From Anaerolineaceae bacterium UBA4081 (GTDB lineage Bacteria > Chloroflexota > Anaerolineae > Anaerolineales > Anaerolineaceae), in contig DFYN01000089.1 of the NCBI GenBank assembly GCA_002383615.1, forward strand, positions 14,073-20,649: a stretch of DNA of 6,577 nucleotides, written 5' to 3'. Positions 1 to 5,541 of this stretch are shown piece by piece (within the stretch, counting starts at the first letter, position 1; the number at the start of each line of letters is the position of its first letter). The notes under the pieces are model-generated. The model ran no database searches and was not told the origin of the DNA. It was given only the letters and a program-made list of their open reading frames with translations. Position numbers and translations under genes: made by a program.

Positions 1-389
1 CTATCCAGAGAAAACGGCAAAGGTTCGTATCCGATTAACCCTTTCGGAATTTCAACTCCTACTCGTGAAAAGTGCGCCAGCGGGTTACCCCGCTCGCACT
101 TGTCGCCATCGGTGTAAGCAAAAAACGCCCGTTGGTCTATAGGTTCGGAAATCCTGTGAATTGCCCGGACATCCATACCCCTGCGCGAAAATTCCTCCAA
201 CCACTCCTGAGGATACCCTTCGCCAATCCGGCTGATCAAACCCACTGATTCTGACCAGATTGCCATTCCGACTGCAGCGTAAATTGCGCCTCCTGGTTGC
301 GGCGGGCGGGGGCGACCATCCAAAGGGATGATCGTATCTTCTGTGAGCAAACCAGCAGCAGCAATGCGTGTCATACGGTTTTCATCCAT
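1..389 (-). CDS. PfkB-family carbohydrate/nucleoside kinase, N-terminal part (cut by window edge)
   Basis: An open frame reads from the ATG at 389 leftward through the window edge without a stop, giving 129 complete residues of the N-terminus. Residues about 31-80 have the ribokinase-like (PfkB) pattern: a di-glycine sugar-binding turn (PGGAIYAA), an alanine-rich helix, then VGLISRIGEGYP and a helix ending in RRGMDVRAI, matching the family 'GG..N.A..LARLG....G.VG.D..G......L...GVD' layout. Proteins of this family phosphorylate sugars, nucleosides or related small molecules with ATP in the cytoplasm. The ATP site and catalytic GAGD motif would lie in the missing C-terminal part, so the substrate cannot be inferred. 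The 389 start has a GAGGGGG Shine-Dalgarno about 10 bases upstream; an in-frame ATG at 374 is an alternative. The gene lies 57 bases downstream of the 69-residue membrane gene with no clear terminator between, so it may be co-transcribed. Family is fairly sure, substrate unknown. Confidence 0.78.
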   Translation of the reverse strand, partial: MDENRMTRIAAAGLLTEDTIIPLDGRPRPPQPGGAIYAAVGMAIWSESVGLISRIGEGYPQEWLEEFSRRGMDVRAIHRISEPIDQRAFFAYTDGDKCERGNPLAHFSRVGVEIPKGLIGYEPLPFSLD

Positions 390-446
390 AAGATAAGTAC
401 CCCCTCAAAAAACAGTTACTGACTTAATGATTAGATCGCGTTAATA

Positions 447-656
447 TTACTTCCGCTGCCCGATATCTGCAATCGAGCGCAAGACAGTCAGGACACCTAA
501 GCCGATCTTAACGCCGTCACTGCCAGAAATTTGAAGTTTAGTTTGGTCTTGTTCAGCGCGTTGATACAAAAGAATGCCTGCAACTGCACCAAGCGCTGCG
601 CCTATGGCAGCCCCAATCAGGATAGTTTGAATCTTTGAAGATTTTTGTTCTTCCAT
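447..656 (-). CDS. Small single-pass membrane protein with glycine zipper (YtxH-like)
   Basis: This 69-residue protein has a short charged N-terminus (MEEQKSSK) and one hydrophobic segment at about residues 9-31. That segment carries a perfect GxxxGxxxGxxxG zipper (G15, G19, G23, G27), a pattern that favours tight helix-helix packing in membranes. A charged linker (residues 32-41) follows, then a second helix (about 46-65) that may be amphipathic. Its overall look resembles YtxH/general-stress small membrane proteins, but I cannot assign a family. Its ATG lies two bases after the TAA of the upstream 152-residue gene, and its ribosome site (AAAGGA) sits inside the last codons of that gene, so translation is probably coupled and the two products may work together in the membrane. 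No function is claimed. Confidence 0.7.
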   Translation of the reverse strand: MEEQKSSKIQTILIGAAIGAALGAVAGILLYQRAEQDQTKLQISGSDGVKIGLGVLTVLRSIADIGQRK

Positions 657-658
657 GG

Positions 659-1117
659 TTAATCCTTTAATCTTTTCTCAATGGCGGAATGTTTGCTTAA
701 TCTTCGATGAAACTTGCTCAGGATAACTTGCCCACCTGAATAAGCGCTACGGACCTGAATGACTGGTTTGGTAACAACCTTGCTAAATCGCTCAACTTTT
801 ATTTGAATTCTCAGCAGAAAAAGTAAACCAAGGGTTGCAGCTAACGGCACCTTTTTCGTAATCCAACTGACCGCGAAAATTGCTGCAATTGTAATTACCA
901 GACATGTGAGGCTTAGGATGATAACAGGCAAGAGAAGGAGAATAATAGAAATATCTGCCCATTGACGGGTCGAACCTCCACCGGGTGCGCTAGAGGCAAG
1001 GATTACCAGCACGCCAATAGCCACAACCAAGAGCAATGCCAACAGGGTTGGCACAATTATCTGCCAGAAGGTCTGGGTTTGGTGACGAGCATCAATCGGG
1101 GATCTGCTTTTACTCAT
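659..1117 (-). CDS. Hypothetical membrane protein with two to three hydrophobic segments
   Basis: This 152-residue protein has a polar N-terminus (residues 1-16), a first membrane helix at about 17-41, a short Gly/Ser-rich extracytoplasmic loop (SSAPGGGSTRQW, 42-53), and a second long hydrophobic stretch at about 55-86. A third weaker hydrophobic segment (about 90-103) precedes a strongly basic C-terminal tail (104-152, many Lys/Arg), which by the positive-inside rule should be cytoplasmic. I recognise no catalytic motif or named family. It is the first gene of a leftward group: the 69-residue glycine-zipper gene starts two bases after its stop, suggesting a two-protein membrane unit. The start has no Shine-Dalgarno. 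Instead an extended -10 box ends six bases upstream, so the mRNA may be leaderless (see the promoter entry). The coding call rests on length, membrane character and tight coupling. Confidence 0.7.
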   Translation of the reverse strand: MSKSRSPIDARHQTQTFWQIIVPTLLALLLVVAIGVLVILASSAPGGGSTRQWADISIILLLLPVIILSLTCLVITIAAIFAVSWITKKVPLAATLGLLFLLRIQIKVERFSKVVTKPVIQVRSAYSGGQVILSKFHRRLSKHSAIEKRLKD

Positions 1118-1123
1118 GGTTCA

Positions 1124-1132
1124 ATTGTAGCA
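1124..1132 (-). promoter_or_regulatory. Extended -10 promoter placed for a leaderless transcript of the 152-residue membrane gene
   Basis: On the minus strand the sequence TGCTACAAT (extended -10: TGn plus TACAAT, 5 of 6 to consensus) ends at 1124. Taking the last -10 base as position -7, transcription would begin at 1117, the A of the ATG. The six intervening bases (TGAACC) contain no ribosome-binding site. No good -35 is visible 16-18 bases upstream, as is usual for extended -10 promoters. The start-site assignment is an inference from spacing. Confidence 0.45.
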
Positions 1133-1165
1133 TGACTAATCCCAAAGAGCTACCTTGGAAAAAGC

Positions 1166-1193
1166 TTCATTATCTTAATAAATCATGTATAAT
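1166..1193 (+). promoter_or_regulatory. Sigma-70-type promoter for recX-rny
   Basis: A perfect TATAAT hexamer lies at 1188-1193. The best -35 candidate is a weak TTCATT at 1166-1171 (16-base spacer), so the promoter may depend on an activator or on the AT-rich surroundings. The start site would be near 1200. It is the best match to a promoter in the divergent region for the plus strand and lies about 320 bases before recX, implying a long leader. It is arranged back to back with the minus-strand promoter, the two -10 boxes being about 58 bases apart. Confidence 0.5.
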
Positions 1194-1209
1194 CTAAATC
1201 GATTTATTA
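1176..1209. repeat. Operator-like inverted repeat and palindrome around the recX-rny promoter
   Basis: TAATAAATC at 1176-1184 is repeated inverted as GATTTATTA at 1201-1209: perfect 9-bp arms with 16 bases between, enclosing the TATAAT box. Within the right half, TAAATCGATTTA at 1195-1206 is a perfect 12-bp palindrome centred on the predicted start site (1200/1201). Three AAATC/GATTT units are therefore spread across the -10 and +1. This is where a repressor would block RNA polymerase. No regulator is encoded in the window and the motif is not one I can name. AT-richness makes short symmetric words more likely by chance, which lowers confidence. Confidence 0.4.
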
Positions 1210-1514
1210 TATTCCTCGATGATTGCCCACGGGCGGTCAAGGCTGTGATTTATTTGGACGTGCTGGGCACGTTTTCTCCCGATAGGGGAGTTGTACGTTT
1301 TCAACGGTAGGTTGGATTGCGGAGCGGAATTTTTTGGCGATGGTGCAATTCTGCAATCTTTGAAGGGCAGGAAAGATGCATCAACTCTGCGCCTTGCGTT
1401 GATTACAATTTAGCCTGATAGCTGTCGTATAAGCAGTTTTCAGACTATGGACTCGCTAACGGAAGATGATTATCACACAGCCATGACTGCCATCGGCAGG
1501 ACATGGCTTTTTGT
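1200..1514 (+). promoter_or_regulatory. Long, hairpin-rich leader of recX-rny (candidate structured RNA)
   Basis: About 315 bases with no convincing gene lie between the predicted start site and recX. Consecutive hairpins can be drawn by eye: 1221-1227 with 1232-1238 (7 pairs, two G-U); 1258-1263 with 1267-1272 (ACGTGC/GCACGT, perfect, triloop); 1276-1280 with 1286-1290 (CTCCC/GGGAG); 1315-1320 with 1353-1358 (GATTGC/GCAATC), enclosing 1327-1331 with 1347-1351 (GAATT/AATTC). CAAC at 1302-1305 can pair with GTTG at 1290-1293 or at 1311-1314, but not both. Hallmarks of tmRNA, RNase P RNA or SRP RNA are absent, and no complete intrinsic terminator is seen, although a T6 run occurs at 1330-1335. 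It could be a cis-regulatory leader for the RNase Y operon or a separate small RNA; which one, or neither, is not decided by the sequence. Confidence 0.35.
1269..1302 (+). repeat. Direct repeat ACGTTTTC, two copies 26 bases apart
   Basis: ACGTTTTC occurs at 1269-1276 and again at 1295-1302, each following or flanking a small stem in the recX-rny leader. The identical 8-base units and their placement beside successive hairpins suggest repeated structural or protein-binding elements rather than coding sequence. Two copies of an 8-mer can arise by chance, so this is only a weak feature. Confidence 0.3.
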
Positions 1515-2195
1515 ATGGCGGAACGGGTCGTCACAGCGCTAAGAGTGCAAAAACGCAATCCCAATCGGGTGAACGTTTATCTGGATGGGGAGTTTGCGTT
1601 CGGAATGGCACGCATAGTTGCTGCCTGGTTGACGGTGGGTACCCATCTTAGTGAAGAGAAGATAGGTCAACTGCTCAGGCAGGATGAGGTGGAGTCGGCA
1701 TATCAGAAAGCGCTGCAATTCATTGATTATCGCCCCCGCTCGGAAGCTGAAGTGTCCCGTCGCCTGAGTGACAAAGGCGTGGCGAGTGAAGTTTGCAACC
1801 AGGTGATTGAAAGACTGCGGCATGCGGGCTTACTGGCAGATGCTGCTTTTGCTCAATCCTGGGTGGAAAACAGGTCTGCTTTCCGACCACGTGGGCGTAG
1901 ATTACTTGCAATGGAACTACGCCAAAAAGGTATCAGCGAGGAAGTTATCCAGGAGAGTTTACCGGAAGCCGAAGCGGAAGAGGGTTTGGCGCTTTTGGCG
2001 GGTCGCAAGTACATGGGGCGCCTTCGCCAGGCAGATTGGGAAACATTTCAGCGCAGAATGGGAGGATTTCTCCTCAGGCGCGGTTTCCCCTACAGCGTTG
2101 TGAAACCCGTCTTAAAACAATTATGGGACGAACGGCAAACGCTCATGGACTTACCTTTGAAAAATGATGAGGCTGAAGATGTGGAATCCGAATAA
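1515..2195 (+). CDS. recX: Regulatory protein RecX
   Basis: RecX binds RecA filaments in the cytoplasm and limits or modulates RecA recombinase and coprotease activity. The product begins AERVVTALRVQKRNPNRVNV, continues with LDGEFAFGMARI, the N-terminal layout of Gram-positive-type RecX, then shows tandem three-helix repeats: ALQFIDYRPRSEAEVSRRL with GLLADAAFAQSWVENR and RPRGRRLLAMELRQKG, the family signature. Length is 226 residues from ATG 1515. An in-frame ATG at 1503 would add four residues, but its only purine-rich site (AGGA, 1498-1501) is one base away, too close to act; from 1515 the same site is 13 bases away, which is weak, while the protein then starts where relatives do. recA itself, often next to recX, is not directly upstream here. 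The 3' end overlaps rny by 17 bases, indicating co-transcription and coupled translation. A LexA-type operator was sought by eye and not found. Confidence 0.9.
   Translation: MAERVVTALRVQKRNPNRVNVYLDGEFAFGMARIVAAWLTVGTHLSEEKIGQLLRQDEVESAYQKALQFIDYRPRSEAEVSRRLSDKGVASEVCNQVIERLRHAGLLADAAFAQSWVENRSAFRPRGRRLLAMELRQKGISEEVIQESLPEAEAEEGLALLAGRKYMGRLRQADWETFQRRMGGFLLRRGFPYSVVKPVLKQLWDERQTLMDLPLKNDEAEDVESE
2168..2172 (+). promoter_or_regulatory. Ribosome-binding site of rny, inside recX
   Basis: TGAGG at 2168-2172 lies six bases before the ATG at 2179 and inside the last codons of recX. The upstream in-frame ATGs at 2164 and 2167 have no purine-rich site before them. This selects 2179 as the rny start and implies that ribosomes finishing recX help load rny. 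Confidence 0.65.
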
Positions 2196-3720
2196 TATCC
2201 GATTTTTGGTGGTCATATTGCTGATCAGCGCTGTGCTGGTAGGCATATTGACCTTCTTTTTGGTAAATGCGTTCAAGGCTCGTTACCAGAAGGAACAGCA
2301 AGAAAAAGCAGATGGCGTGGTTCAGCAAGCAACTGAGCAAGCCCGCCAGATAGAAATTGATGCCCGCGACAAAGCGCTTCGAATATTGCAGGAAGCAGAA
2401 GCAGAAATTGGTCGCCGCAGAACAGAGTTAGGGCGTGAAGAAGAGCGCTTGCAAAAACGCCGCACCGAAGTAGACCATCGGATCGAACGATTGGAACAAC
2501 GGGAGCAGGCACTTAACAAGCGCCAGGGATTGATGGACCGCCGGGTGGTCGAGGTTGAAAAAATGTACAGCACCCAGGCTGCGGAATTAACCCGTATAGC
2601 CCAGATGTCCGTTGAGGAAGCTCGGGCTGAGCTGTTGGCGCAGGTTGAAAAAGAAGCCCGTTCAGACATGGCGCGCATCATTCGCCAGATTGAATCTGAA
2701 GCACGAGCGGAAGGCGAAAAACGTGCCCGGGAAATCATTGCAGATGCAATCCAACGAGTGGCGTCAGATCATGTTTCCGAGGTTAGTACTTCCGTTGTTG
2801 TGCTGCCAAATGAGGAGATGAAGGGGCGCATTGTTGGGCGCAATGGTCGCAATATTCGCGCCTTTGAACAGGCTGCCGGCGTAGATGTGATTGTGGATGA
2901 TACACCTGAAGCAGTGACAATTTCATGTTTTGATTCGGTCCGTCGTGAGGTTGCCCGTCGGACGCTCGCACGCCTGATTCAGGATGGGCGAATTCACCCT
3001 GCGCACATTGAGAAGATTCTTGGCGAGGAACAGAAGGAAGTGGATCAGGATATTATTGAGGCAGGTGAGCAGGCGGCTTTTGAAGCCGGCGTGCCTTCCT
3101 TGCACCCTGAAATATTGCGTGTCCTCGGTAGGTTGAAATATCGTACCTCCTACGGTCAAAACCAGTTGGCGCATGCAGTTGAGGTTGCCAAGTTGGCGGC
3201 AGTGATTGCATCTGAATTAGGTGCAGACGTAGAACTTTCCAAGGCGGGCGGCTTGCTGCATGACTTGGGCAAAGCCATGGACCACAATGTGGAAGGCACC
3301 CATGCCCAGATTGGCGCTGAGTTCGCCAAACGCTATGGTGTTCATCCCCGTGTGGTCAATGCCATTTGGTCGCATCACCATGAGGTGGAGCAGGAGAGCG
3401 TCGAAGCAGTTATCACAGAAGCAGCTGATGCCATTTCCGGTGCCCGCCCCGGAGCCCGTCGCGAGGACCTGGAGCAGTACATCAAGCGCCTGCGCGCTCT
3501 GGAGGATATTGCCAATTCATTTGTGGGCGTATCCCAAAGTTATGCCATCCAGGCTGGACGCGAAGTTCGCATCATTGTCCGTCCAGAGGATATCGATGAC
3601 CTGGCATCTGCACGCCTGGCGCGTGACATTGCCAAGAAGATCGAGGAGACCATGCAGTACCCAGGTCAAATCAAGGTAACGGTCATTCGAGAGACCCGGG
3701 CAGTCGATTTTGCAAAATAA
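2179..3720 (+). CDS. rny: Ribonuclease Y (membrane-anchored endoribonuclease)
   Basis: RNase Y makes the initiating endonucleolytic cuts in mRNA decay and in processing of some operons and riboswitch RNAs, working at the inner face of the membrane. Numbering from the upstream ATG at 2164, the parts are: one N-terminal membrane helix (about 13-35); a long charged coiled coil (about 37-200, rich in Glu/Arg/Lys/Gln); a KH RNA-binding domain with GRIVGRNGRNIR (221-232); an HD phosphohydrolase domain with H337, the catalytic HD pair H366-D367 in GLLHDLGKA, H380, H404-H405 and D422; and the conserved C-terminus ending GQIKVTVIRETRAVDFAK. Total length (513 from ATG 2179, 518 from 2164) equals the usual ~520. 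In the KH GxxG loop the common 'GREGRN' reads GRNGRN, a small variation. Start 2179 is preferred because of its ribosome site; the gene overlaps recX by 17 bases and is followed by a strong terminator 23 bases after its stop. Confidence 0.96.
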   Translation: MWNPNNIRFLVVILLISAVLVGILTFFLVNAFKARYQKEQQEKADGVVQQATEQARQIEIDARDKALRILQEAEAEIGRRRTELGREEERLQKRRTEVDHRIERLEQREQALNKRQGLMDRRVVEVEKMYSTQAAELTRIAQMSVEEARAELLAQVEKEARSDMARIIRQIESEARAEGEKRAREIIADAIQRVASDHVSEVSTSVVVLPNEEMKGRIVGRNGRNIRAFEQAAGVDVIVDDTPEAVTISCFDSVRREVARRTLARLIQDGRIHPAHIEKILGEEQKEVDQDIIEAGEQAAFEAGVPSLHPEILRVLGRLKYRTSYGQNQLAHAVEVAKLAAVIASELGADVELSKAGGLLHDLGKAMDHNVEGTHAQIGAEFAKRYGVHPRVVNAIWSHHHEVEQESVEAVITEAADAISGARPGARREDLEQYIKRLRALEDIANSFVGVSQSYAIQAGREVRIIVRPEDIDDLASARLARDIAKKIEETMQYPGQIKVTVIRETRAVDFAK

Positions 3721-3743
3721 GCAATGACCAGTTAAGTATTGAT

Positions 3744-3775
3744 CAAACCGACGCATGCGCGTCGGTTTGTTTATT
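3744..3775 (+). terminator. Intrinsic terminator of the recX-rny operon
   Basis: A perfect 11-bp stem (CAAACCGACGC at 3744-3754 and GCGTCGGTTTG at 3759-3769) closes a four-base loop (ATGC) and is followed by TTTATT at 3770-3775. It begins 23 bases after the rny stop. On the other strand the stem is followed by a less T-rich run, so it should work mainly for the plus strand. Its T-tract touches the stop codon of the convergent hydrolase gene (3774-3776), so the converging genes meet inside this element. Confidence 0.88.
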
Positions 3776-4406
3776 ACAAGAAAGGGTTTTCTTTCTGTTC
3801 TGATGCTACGGATGTCTCAGGTCCATGTCCCGGGAATAAGATGGTCTGATCGGGGAGTTTAAAAACTACGTTTTTGATACTCCCCAATAACTGATCATAA
3901 TCTCCACCGGGCAAATCAGTGCGACCGATTCCCCGGTAGAAAATCACGTCCCCCACCAGGGCAGTTGCCAGGGAAGGTAAGTAGAAGATGACATGTCCGG
4001 GAGAGTGACCTGGTGTGTGAAAAACCTGGATGATTTCTTCTCCGGTGTTTAGCGCCGATTTTGAACTCAAGTCCTGAGTTGGTAATGGCATGGTTGGTAT
4101 GGTAAATCCGAATTGTCTTGCTCCGCCTCCATTCACATAGAGGGGTAGGTCACTTTCATGGAGGTAGATGGGTGGTTGATACGAAAGGGCAGTACACAGG
4201 GATGGAAAACCTATAAAGTGGTCAAAATGGGCGTGGGTCAACAAAACAGCAGTAACCTTCCATCCATTCCGAGTAGCTTCATCGGCAACGAGTGCGCTGC
4301 CTTCCGCCGGGTCTACTACCAGTGCTTCCCTGGTAGCCTCATTGGCAAGCAGGAAAGTATTATTCTGTAATGACCCTAAGATGAAATGTTTTAGCAGGAG
4401 CGTCAT
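3774..4406 (-). CDS. Metallo-beta-lactamase-fold hydrolase (glyoxalase II-like)
   Basis: A 210-residue cytoplasmic enzyme with all metal-binding positions of the metallo-beta-lactamase fold: H58, H60, D62 and H63 in THAHFDH, H134 in HTPGHSPGH, D153 in VGDVIF, and H194 in PGHGPET, with the GRTDLPGGD loop (161-169) typical of glyoxalase II-type members. These enzymes hydrolyse thioesters such as S-acylglutathione or similar substrates using two metal ions. At about 210 residues it lacks the longer C-terminal domain that contributes to glutathione binding in classical glyoxalase II, so the substrate may be a different thiol ester or is unknown. Its ATG overlaps the stop of the transporter gene by four bases (ATGA), so translation is coupled and it is the last gene of a leftward operon. 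A weak GGA lies five bases before the start. Confidence 0.9.
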   Translation of the reverse strand: MTLLLKHFILGSLQNNTFLLANEATREALVVDPAEGSALVADEATRNGWKVTAVLLTHAHFDHFIGFPSLCTALSYQPPIYLHESDLPLYVNGGGARQFGFTIPTMPLPTQDLSSKSALNTGEEIIQVFHTPGHSPGHVIFYLPSLATALVGDVIFYRGIGRTDLPGGDYDQLLGSIKNVVFKLPDQTILFPGHGPETSVASEQKENPFL

Positions 4407-5536
4407 GGTGATCCATTGGTTCGGTGAAGCTTTGGAAGCACAAATGCTGAAATAGCCAACATCACACTTATTGCAATGATGGCGACCACATACACAGATG
4501 ATGGATTATGGCTGTAAAGGAATCCAGCCAAGAGGGGTGCGAGGATACTGGCGACCGCGTTGATGGTTTCCATAAAACCGTAAGCCAATCCGGTCTGGTC
4601 TGAACGGATCATGGTGCGTGCATTGGCAAGGACCATGGCGCGGACGAGGCGGTACCCTCCGACAAAAACGTAACCCATCCCAAACCAAACAGGTACGCCG
4701 CCTTGCCAGAGTAAAAGGGAAAACACCACCATCATCCCTTGACCAACCAATAAACCTGCCAGAGGACGCATGCTGCCCAGGACCAAATTTGCCAGGGCAT
4801 TCCCGAGGCTACCAAATGCGCCTAGCAATCCAACTTGTTGATTGGTTAAACCTTGGTCATGAAGGTAACTGGGTGTAAGCGGTTGAGGTAAAACGAGGGC
4901 AAACAACGTGAAAAACATCAGTCCAGCAAAAAGCAGGAATTGTCGATTCTTGAGGATATGACCTGCATCCGGGTTAGATTCCGCATGATGCTGCTTGGGC
5001 GCTGGCTCCACAAATAATATGATGATGGTTGAGATAATAAAAATACTTGCTGCAACGAAATAAATGGATCGTAACCCCAGCCGATCACCCAGTACGCCGC
5101 CGACAATTGGACCAATGATGGTGCCAACACTGTAAAGACCGGCAACGAATGTCAAAGCCCGGGCAACTGCCCATTTGCCGCGTACACTGGTCACATAGGC
5201 ATTCATCGGTGCAACCACAAAACTGGTCAATCCATAAATAAGTAGACCAACGATGAAAAACGGCAGGGAAGGAGCCAGCGCCATCGTCCAACCGGCTGCC
5301 GTGCCCAGCAACCAGGATGCCCACATAATTGGGCGCGAGCCGATCCGGTCTGACAGTATCCCCGCTGGAATTTGGGCAAGTGCCATGGCAATGCCCATCG
5401 CACCGAAGATTACCCCTATCATCACCGGGTCAGCGCCTAGCTCAGCCAGGTAGATAGGTTGAAAGTACAGGAACAAGCCTTCTCCCAATCCCCAGGTGAA
5501 CATGGAGATGGCAACCAGTATTAAATTGCGATTCAT
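4403..5536 (-). CDS. MFS transporter
   Basis: A 377-residue integral membrane protein with about 11-12 hydrophobic helices in two halves separated by a polar loop (about 177-198, containing KQHHAESNPDAG). It carries the major-facilitator motif A after the second helix (AGILSDRIGSRPIM, G59, D63, R64, G66, R68) and a related GDRLGLR (150-156) after the fifth helix, preceded by the glycine/proline-rich GPIVGGVLG resembling motif C of drug/proton antiporters. Such proteins move small molecules across the cytoplasmic membrane using an ion gradient; substrate and direction cannot be assigned. At 377 residues it is at the short end of the family but starts normally with a short MNRN before helix 1. 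It begins five bases after the esterase stop (no strong ribosome site of its own, suggesting re-initiation) and overlaps the next gene by four bases. Confidence 0.9.
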   Translation of the reverse strand: MNRNLILVAISMFTWGLGEGLFLYFQPIYLAELGADPVMIGVIFGAMGIAMALAQIPAGILSDRIGSRPIMWASWLLGTAAGWTMALAPSLPFFIVGLLIYGLTSFVVAPMNAYVTSVRGKWAVARALTFVAGLYSVGTIIGPIVGGVLGDRLGLRSIYFVAASIFIISTIIILFVEPAPKQHHAESNPDAGHILKNRQFLLFAGLMFFTLFALVLPQPLTPSYLHDQGLTNQQVGLLGAFGSLGNALANLVLGSMRPLAGLLVGQGMMVVFSLLLWQGGVPVWFGMGYVFVGGYRLVRAMVLANARTMIRSDQTGLAYGFMETINAVASILAPLLAGFLYSHNPSSVYVVAIIAISVMLAISAFVLPKLHRTNGSP

Positions 5537-5541
5537 TCTGG

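Noticed and set aside
390..446. Terminator between the 69-residue gene and the PfkB gene
   Set aside because: A T6 run follows CAGTAACTG on the minus strand, but the stem could be only three pairs, too weak for termination.
1155..1183. TTGGAA (1155-1160) with ATAAAT (1178-1183) as a second plus-strand promoter
   Set aside because: The -10 matches consensus at only three of six positions, while a perfect TATAAT lies ten bases further on.
1200..1400. Leader might be 6S RNA, tmRNA, RNase P RNA or SRP RNA
   Set aside because: No GAGGAAAGUCC-type P4 motif, no tmRNA tag or acceptor arms, no SRP apical GGAAGGAAGCA motif, and the 5' end does not pair with a suitable 3' end to make the long 6S rod. 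An Infernal search would settle it.
1118..1514. LexA/SOS box upstream of recX
   Set aside because: Neither GAAC-N4-GTTC nor CTGT-N8-ACAG was found by eye in the region; the symmetric element that is present has a different sequence.
1539..1823. 94-residue minus-strand open frame inside recX
   Set aside because: It is antisense to clear RecX coding sequence, has no ribosome site, and shows low-complexity shadow composition.
2322..2738. 138-residue Ser/Arg/Ala-rich minus-strand open frame inside rny
   Set aside because: It is the reverse shadow of the RNase Y coiled coil; the composition follows from Glu/Ala/Arg codons on the other strand.
3260..3679. 139-residue plus-strand open frame in another frame of rny
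   Set aside because: It overlaps the HD domain of RNase Y throughout, is rich in Trp/Arg/Met and matches no family; it is a frame shadow.
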